Assembly (NCBI RefSeq): GCF_003047265.1
Contig: NZ_PZYY01000005.1
Coordinates: 310,001-374,000, forward strand
DNA from: Nocardioides terrigena
GTDB lineage: Bacteria > Actinomycetota > Actinomycetes > Propionibacteriales > Nocardioidaceae
Direction of reading: 5' to 3'
Length of the DNA stretch: 64,000 bases
Below, piece after piece: positions 59,888 to 64,000 of this stretch (positions within the stretch are counted from its first letter, which is position 1; each line of letters starts with the position of its first letter). The position numbers were made by a program, and so were the translations under genes. The notes beneath the pieces were generated by a model. The model saw only the letters and a list, made by a program, of their open reading frames with translations, was not told the origin of the DNA and ran no database searches.

Positions 59888-60373
59888 ATGAGGACGACGC
59901 GGGGGACCGCTGGCCTGGCCGTGACCGTGCTGACGGGCGCCCTGCTCCTGGGCGCCTGCGGTCGCGGGGTCGACGGCCCCGACCCCTCCACCGAGGTCAC
60001 CCCGGTGACCTCGGGGGAGGGCAGCGTCACCTCGCTGGAGGTCACGCCCGCCGCTGCCGACGCGCGGTGCGCCGTCCCGAGCGTGGAGCTGCTCCAGACC
60101 CAGGACACCGCCTTCGAGGGCACCGTGACCGAGGTCGGCGACGGGACCGCGACGCTCGACGTCGACACCTGGTACGCCGGGGAGGACGAGACCGACCGGG
60201 TGCGCGTCTCGACGCCCAGCCGCGAGATCGTCGACCTGCTGCTCGCCGTCGACTTCCAGGAGGGCGGCACCTACCTCGTCAGCGCCAGCGACGGACAGGT
60301 CAGCCTGTGCGGCCTCAGCGCCGAGAAGGACGACCTCCTCGCCGGGCTCTACGACGAGGCGTACGCCGGCTGA
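59888..60373 (+). CDS. Putative lipoprotein
   Basis: 161-residue exported protein. The N-terminus MRTTRGTAGLAVTVLTGALLLGAC is a lipoprotein signal with lipobox LGAC, so Cys24 would be lipidated. The mature part begins with a Thr/Glu-rich linker and continues with a small beta-rich domain (FEGTVTEVGDGTATLDVDTWYAGE, then GGTYLVSASDGQVSLCGLS). Two Cys, in DARCAVPS and SLCGLS, could form a disulfide, a pattern of small actinobacterial OB-like lipoproteins. The role is unknown. The ATG at 59888 follows TGAGGGC and lies 27 bases after coxG, so it may be co-transcribed. Confidence 0.75.
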   Translation: MRTTRGTAGLAVTVLTGALLLGACGRGVDGPDPSTEVTPVTSGEGSVTSLEVTPAAADARCAVPSVELLQTQDTAFEGTVTEVGDGTATLDVDTWYAGEDETDRVRVSTPSREIVDLLLAVDFQEGGTYLVSASDGQVSLCGLSAEKDDLLAGLYDEAYAG

Positions 60374-60386
60374 GCGCCGCCTGCCC

Positions 60387-61001
60387 TCAGAAGACGTTCA
60401 GCGGGCGGAACTGCACCGACATCCGGGGCCCGGCGTTCGCCACCTTGGGGACGGCGTGCTCCCACGTGCGCTGGCACGAGCCGCCCATGACGACGAGGTC
60501 GCCGTGGCCCAGGGTGACCGCGATCGAGTCACCCCCGCCGCGCGGGCGCAGGGCCAGCCGGCGCGGGTCGCCCAGCGAGACGATGGCGACCATCGTGTCC
60601 TGGGTGCGGCCCCGGCCGATGGTGTCGCCGTGCCAGGCCACGGAGTCCCGGCCGTCGCGGTAGTAGCAGCACCCGGCGGTCACGAACGGCTCGCCGAGCT
60701 CGGGGAGGTAGTGCGCGCTGAGGGCCTCGCGGGCCTCGGTCAGCACCGGGTGCGGCAGCGCCTCGCCGACGGCGTACGTGTGGACCAGGCGCGGGACGTC
60801 GACCACCCGGTCGTACATCTGCCGGCGCTCGGCCCGCCACGGCACGACGTCGGCCATCGCGGTGAGCACGTCGTCGGGGGCGAGGAGGAAGTTGCGCTGC
60901 ACGTCGATCCACGCGCCGCGGGTGAGGACCCGACGGTCGGGGGCGAGCGGGGAGACGGCCGGAACCTCGGCCGTGTCGAAGAGCGTCGACTGGAAGTCCA
61001 C
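60387..61001 (-). CDS. alkB: AlkB family alpha-ketoglutarate-dependent DNA repair dioxygenase
   Basis: 204-residue Fe(II)/2-oxoglutarate dioxygenase that removes alkyl groups from DNA bases by oxidation. The metal triad is the WHGDTIG motif (His-x-Asp) and the His in TWEHAVPK; the 2-oxoglutarate Arg residues are in RMSVQFRPLNVF. The substrate-loop segment CCYYRDGRDSVAWH matches the bacterial AlkB2/AlkB3-like group. The start is taken as GTG at 61001 because the codons upstream enter a promoter with a LexA box; the -10-like TATCGT is just before it. Regulation by LexA means induction in the SOS response. It converges with the lipoprotein gene. Confidence 0.92.
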   Translation of the reverse strand: MDFQSTLFDTAEVPAVSPLAPDRRVLTRGAWIDVQRNFLLAPDDVLTAMADVVPWRAERRQMYDRVVDVPRLVHTYAVGEALPHPVLTEAREALSAHYLPELGEPFVTAGCCYYRDGRDSVAWHGDTIGRGRTQDTMVAIVSLGDPRRLALRPRGGGDSIAVTLGHGDLVVMGGSCQRTWEHAVPKVANAGPRMSVQFRPLNVF

Positions 61002-61022
61002 ACGACGACGATACACCCGTGG

Positions 61023-61038
61023 TCGAACAGGTGTTCGT
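61023..61038 (-). promoter_or_regulatory. LexA (SOS) box in front of alkB
   Basis: TCGAACAGGTGTTCGT matches the actinobacterial SOS consensus TCGAAC-N4-GTTCGA at all but the last position. It lies 21 bases before the alkB GTG on the minus strand. It is also 90 bases upstream of the divergent ABC gene, which could share the site. Confidence 0.85.
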
Positions 61039-61127
61039 AGGCGCACGCGTGTCGGGGTGGGTGTCGGGGGCGGCTCAGGGGGATACCCGGTGGCGACGAG
61101 TTGGAGGTGTGCGGGATCGTTTCCACC

Positions 61128-61883
61128 ATGACGACCACCGGGGACCGACCCGTCGCGGCACGGGTGCGCAACCTCACCAAGACCTACGGCTCCGGCGACG
61201 CGATGGTGCGGGCGCTGGACGACGTGAGCCTGGACCTCGTCGAGGGCGAGTTCACCGCGATCATGGGCCCGAGCGGCTCCGGCAAGTCGACGCTGATGCA
61301 CTGCTGCGCGGCCCTCGACAACGCGACGTCGGGCGAGGTGTGGATCGGCGACCGGGAGCTGAGCGGCCTCAAGGACAAGGAGCTCACCCGGCTGCGGCGC
61401 GACGAGGTGGGCTTCGTCTTCCAGAGCTTCAACCTGGTCCCCACCCTGACCGCGGAGGAGAACATCCTGCTCCCGCAGTCCATCGCGCGGCGCAAGCCCG
61501 ATCGCGAGTGGTACGACTCGGTCATCGACACGGTCGGCATCCGCGACCGCCTGGGCCACCGGCCCAACGAGCTCTCCGGCGGGCAGCAGCAGCGCGTCGC
61601 CGTGGCGCGGGCCCTCGCCGGCCGGCCGCGGATCGTCTTCGCGGACGAGCCCACCGGCAACCTCGACTCGCAGTCGGGCGCCGAGGTGCTCGACCTGCTC
61701 CGGCGCAGCGCCGGGGACCACGGCCAGACCATCGTGATGGTCACCCACGACCCCGTGGCGGCGTCGTACACCGACCGCGTGGTCTTCCTCGCCGACGGCA
61801 GGGTCGTCGACGAGCTGCGCGACCCCGACCGCGACAGCGTCCTCGAGGTCATGGCCCGGATGAGCGCCCCGGTGGCGGACTGA
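61128..61883 (+). CDS. ABC transporter ATP-binding protein (MacB/LolD type)
   Basis: 251-residue ATPase. Walker A is IMGPSGSGKSTLM, the Q-loop is VFQSFNLVPTLTAEENILLP, the signature is LSGGQQQRVAVARAL, Walker B is RIVFADEPTGNLDS and the switch His lies in VMVTHDPVA. The FNLVPTLTAEEN and EPTGNLDS forms are typical of the MacB/LolD/FtsE-like group, which works by transmembrane mechanical force rather than classical transport. The ATG at 61128 is chosen as giving the usual N-terminus; a TTG at 61101 is in frame. It shares a base with the permease start (TGATG). Confidence 0.93.
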   Translation: MTTTGDRPVAARVRNLTKTYGSGDAMVRALDDVSLDLVEGEFTAIMGPSGSGKSTLMHCCAALDNATSGEVWIGDRELSGLKDKELTRLRRDEVGFVFQSFNLVPTLTAEENILLPQSIARRKPDREWYDSVIDTVGIRDRLGHRPNELSGGQQQRVAVARALAGRPRIVFADEPTGNLDSQSGAEVLDLLRRSAGDHGQTIVMVTHDPVAASYTDRVVFLADGRVVDELRDPDRDSVLEVMARMSAPVAD

Positions 61884-64000
61884 TGTTCCGCACCGCGCTC
61901 AAGAGCCTGCTGGGCCGCAAGGTCCGGCTCCTGATGAGCACGTTCGCGATCGTGCTGGGCGTCGCGTTCGTCGTCGGCACCCTCGTCTTCAGCGACACCC
62001 TCAGCCGCAGCTTCACCGCGCTGATGGCCTCCACGGTCGGCGACGTCGTCGTGCGGCCGGTCGGCGCCTCGGGGGAGTCGGAGCCGTCCGCCCGGACCGT
62101 CGACTCCTCGCTCGTCGGCGAGCTCGAGGGCGTCGAGGGGGCCGCCCGCGTCGACGGCAACGTGACCGCCTTCGGCGTCTTCGTCGTGGACGAGGACAAC
62201 AAGGTGGTCGGCGGACAGGGCCCGCCGGCCATCGGCGCCAACTGGAACGACGCCCCCGCCGGCCACGACCTCGAGGGGATGTCGGTCATCGGCGGCCGCG
62301 AGCCGGAGCGGGCCGGCGAGGTGCTGCTCGACTCCAAGACCGCCGGCGAGGCGGGCTACACCATCGGCGAGGAGGTCCACCTCGTCACCAGTGGCGAGCA
62401 GGCGGTGCTGCGCCCGACGCTGGTCGGCATCGGAGGCTTCCCCGAGGGGGGCTCGCTCAACGGGGCGACCTTCGCCGCCTTCGACACCCGGACGGCGCAG
62501 GAGCTGCTGCTCGAGGGCGAGGACGCCTTCACCGACATCTGGGTCACGGCCGAGCCGGGCACCAGCCAGGAGGAGCTCGCGGACAGCGTCACCCAGCGGC
62601 TGCCCGACGGCGTGGAGGCGGTGACCGGCGACGAGGCGGCCGACGAGGCCGCCAGCGCCATCCAGGAGGCGGTCGGCTTCCTCACCACCTTCCTGCTGAT
62701 CTTCGCCGGCATCTCGCTGGTCGTCGGCGGCTTCCTCATCGTCAACACGTTCTCGATCCTGGTCGCCCAGCGCAGCCGCGAGCTGGCGCTGCTCCGCGCC
62801 CTGGGGGCCAGCAAGCGGCAGGTCACCCGGATGGTGATGGTCGAGGCGTTCGTCCTCGGCGCCGTCGGCTCCACCATCGGCCTCGGGCTGGGCATCCTGC
62901 TCGCGATGGGCATCCGCACCCTCTTCGGCCAGTTCGGCCTGGACCTGTCGGGGCAGCCGCTGATCGTCGCCCCGCGCACCGTCCTCGCGGCGTACGCCGT
63001 CGGCATCGTCGTGACCATGGTGGCCGCGTGGCTGCCCGCCCACCGGACCGGCCGGATCGCGCCGATCCAGGCGATGCGCGACGACGTGGCCATGCCCGAG
63101 TCGTCGCTGCACCGCCGGCTAGTCGTCGGCGTGGCGATGATCGTCGCCGGCGGGGCCGCGCTCGCCGCCGGCCTCATGGACGTGGTGCCCCGCCCCGGCT
63201 GGTTCGTCGGCGGCGGCATCCTCCTCGTCCTGCTCGGCGTCGCGGCGGCCAGCCCGGTGATCAGCCACCCGTTCCTGGCGGCGGCCGCGTGGGTCTACGC
63301 GCGGCTCTTCGGGACCGTGGGCCGGCTCGCCGGACAGAACAGCCTGCGCAACCCACGTCGTACGACGGCCACGTCCTCGGCACTCATGATTGGCCTCTCG
63401 CTGGCCTGCACGATGGCGATCGTGGGGGCGTCGGCCAAGGCCAGCGTCGACCAGACCATCGAGGAGAACTTCGTCGGCGACTACGTCGTCAGCTCGCTCT
63501 TCGGCCAGCCGTTCTCGCCGCGCATCGCGCGGGACATGGCCGAGGTCGACGGCGTCGACCACGTGTGGGCGCAGCGCTTCGCGATCACCGGGTCCGGGGA
63601 GGACTCGCAGGGTGTGGCGGCGCTCGACCCCGCGGCCTTCGAGCAGGGCATCGACCTCACCATGGTGGACGGCTCCGCGGGGGCGCTGCGCGACGGCACG
63701 GTGATCCTCGACGAGGAGTACGCCGGCGAGGAGTCGCTCTCGGTGGGTGACACGTACGACGTCGTGCTCGCCGACGGGCCGCGCGAGCTCGAGGTCGTCG
63801 GCATCTACGCCGAGAACCCGATCCTGATCTTCCCGGCCGTCACCACGCCGCAGACGCTCATCGACGCGGGCTACCGCGACGCCGACAACTTCCTGATCAT
63901 CGACACCGACGGCTCTGCGGCGGTGCAGGACGACCTCGAGGCCCTGGTCGCCGACCTCCCGATCGTCACGGTCAAGGACCAGCAGGAGTTCGCCGAGGAG
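61883..64000 (+). CDS. ABC transporter permease, MacB/FtsX family (3' end outside window)
   Basis: Open from the ATG at 61883 to the window end, giving 706 residues without a stop, so the C-terminus is missing. A first membrane helix (LLMSTFAIVLGVAFVVGTLVFSDTL, residues 17-41) precedes a large extracytoplasmic MacB_PCD-like domain (40-265), then an FtsX block with three helices (VGFLTTFLLIFAGISLVVGGFLIVNTFSI, with RSRELALLRALGASKRQV, and two more). A second pair of helices and a second extracytoplasmic domain follow (LFGQPFSPRIARDMAEVDGVDHVWAQR), showing the ten-helix duplicated permease form of about 840 residues. It pairs with the preceding ATPase. The substrate is unknown; lipids or peptides are typical. 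Confidence 0.9.
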   Translation, partial: MFRTALKSLLGRKVRLLMSTFAIVLGVAFVVGTLVFSDTLSRSFTALMASTVGDVVVRPVGASGESEPSARTVDSSLVGELEGVEGAARVDGNVTAFGVFVVDEDNKVVGGQGPPAIGANWNDAPAGHDLEGMSVIGGREPERAGEVLLDSKTAGEAGYTIGEEVHLVTSGEQAVLRPTLVGIGGFPEGGSLNGATFAAFDTRTAQELLLEGEDAFTDIWVTAEPGTSQEELADSVTQRLPDGVEAVTGDEAADEAASAIQEAVGFLTTFLLIFAGISLVVGGFLIVNTFSILVAQRSRELALLRALGASKRQVTRMVMVEAFVLGAVGSTIGLGLGILLAMGIRTLFGQFGLDLSGQPLIVAPRTVLAAYAVGIVVTMVAAWLPAHRTGRIAPIQAMRDDVAMPESSLHRRLVVGVAMIVAGGAALAAGLMDVVPRPGWFVGGGILLVLLGVAAASPVISHPFLAAAAWVYARLFGTVGRLAGQNSLRNPRRTTATSSALMIGLSLACTMAIVGASAKASVDQTIEENFVGDYVVSSLFGQPFSPRIARDMAEVDGVDHVWAQRFAITGSGEDSQGVAALDPAAFEQGIDLTMVDGSAGALRDGTVILDEEYAGEESLSVGDTYDVVLADGPRELEVVGIYAENPILIFPAVTTPQTLIDAGYRDADNFLIIDTDGSAAVQDDLEALVADLPIVTVKDQQEFAEE

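Overview
This 64 kb window is very GC-rich actinobacterial chromosome. Third codon positions are almost all G or C, GTG starts are frequent, many neighbouring genes overlap by ATGA or GTGA, and several genes look leaderless, with a TANNNT -10 box 6-7 bases before the start codon. The gene set (DUF3263, LytR_C, a CysO-type sulfur carrier, a stand-alone GroEL2, Eis-like acetyltransferase, GlxR/Crp-like and DosR-like boxes) fits the Nocardioidaceae, most likely a Nocardioides-like soil bacterium. This placement is inference from gene content. I see no transposase, integrase, phage gene or CRISPR array.

Layout. 1-11.5 kb: end of a HEAT-repeat gene, Eis-like acetyltransferase, DUF4032 protein, GH13 enzyme, tRNA-Thr(UGU), pyridoxal kinase, uracil-DNA glycosylase, a TetR regulator, a PLP decarboxylase/GPH transporter pair and a PhaC-like hydrolase with a basic tail. 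11.5-20 kb: FMN-dependent glutamate-synthase-like protein, the trehalose genes otsA and otsB flanking DUF3263 and LytR_C genes, a SAM-I riboswitch controlling a threonine-synthase homologue and a CysO-like sulfur carrier, then a GDYXXLXY/DUF2157 pair. 20-28 kb: SGNH hydrolase, DUF5994, a metallo-beta-lactamase/rhodanese protein, LysE-type exporter, a methyltransferase/ATP-grasp/OsmC operon, CIRCE-controlled groEL and a RidA-like protein.

28-41.5 kb is an anaerobic nitrate island: a membrane-cupredoxin-NirK fusion with its HTH regulator, a divergent hemerythrin-DUF2249 protein, narK-narG-narH-narJ-narI behind a DosR-like palindrome, then a small hemerythrin and a cupin. It encodes nitrate to nitrite to nitric oxide. 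No NO or N2O reductase lies in the window. 42.7-60 kb is a molybdenum-hydroxylase region: MocA-like cytidylyltransferase, a phosphotransferase, CoxD, CoxE and CoxF maturation genes, then regulators (GAF, LAL-LuxR, ECF sigma, OhrR-like MarR), then coxS-coxL-coxM-coxG. The large subunit is form II (AYRGAGR), so its substrate need not be CO. 60-64 kb: a lipoprotein, an AlkB gene behind a near-perfect LexA box, and a MacB-type ABC transporter cut by the window end.

The best candidate for new or little-described biology is the SAM-I riboswitch / ThrC-like / CysO-like cassette at 16574-18306. A SAM off-switch makes little sense for threonine synthesis but fits a sulfur-carrier-dependent homocysteine (methionine) synthase using O-phosphohomoserine. 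Other leads are a shared Crp-like promoter at the cox structural genes and the GAF-regulator gene, a 15-bp-periodic ACAAG array between the sigma and OhrR-like genes, a dispersed long palindrome present twice, and the tripartite NirK fusion.
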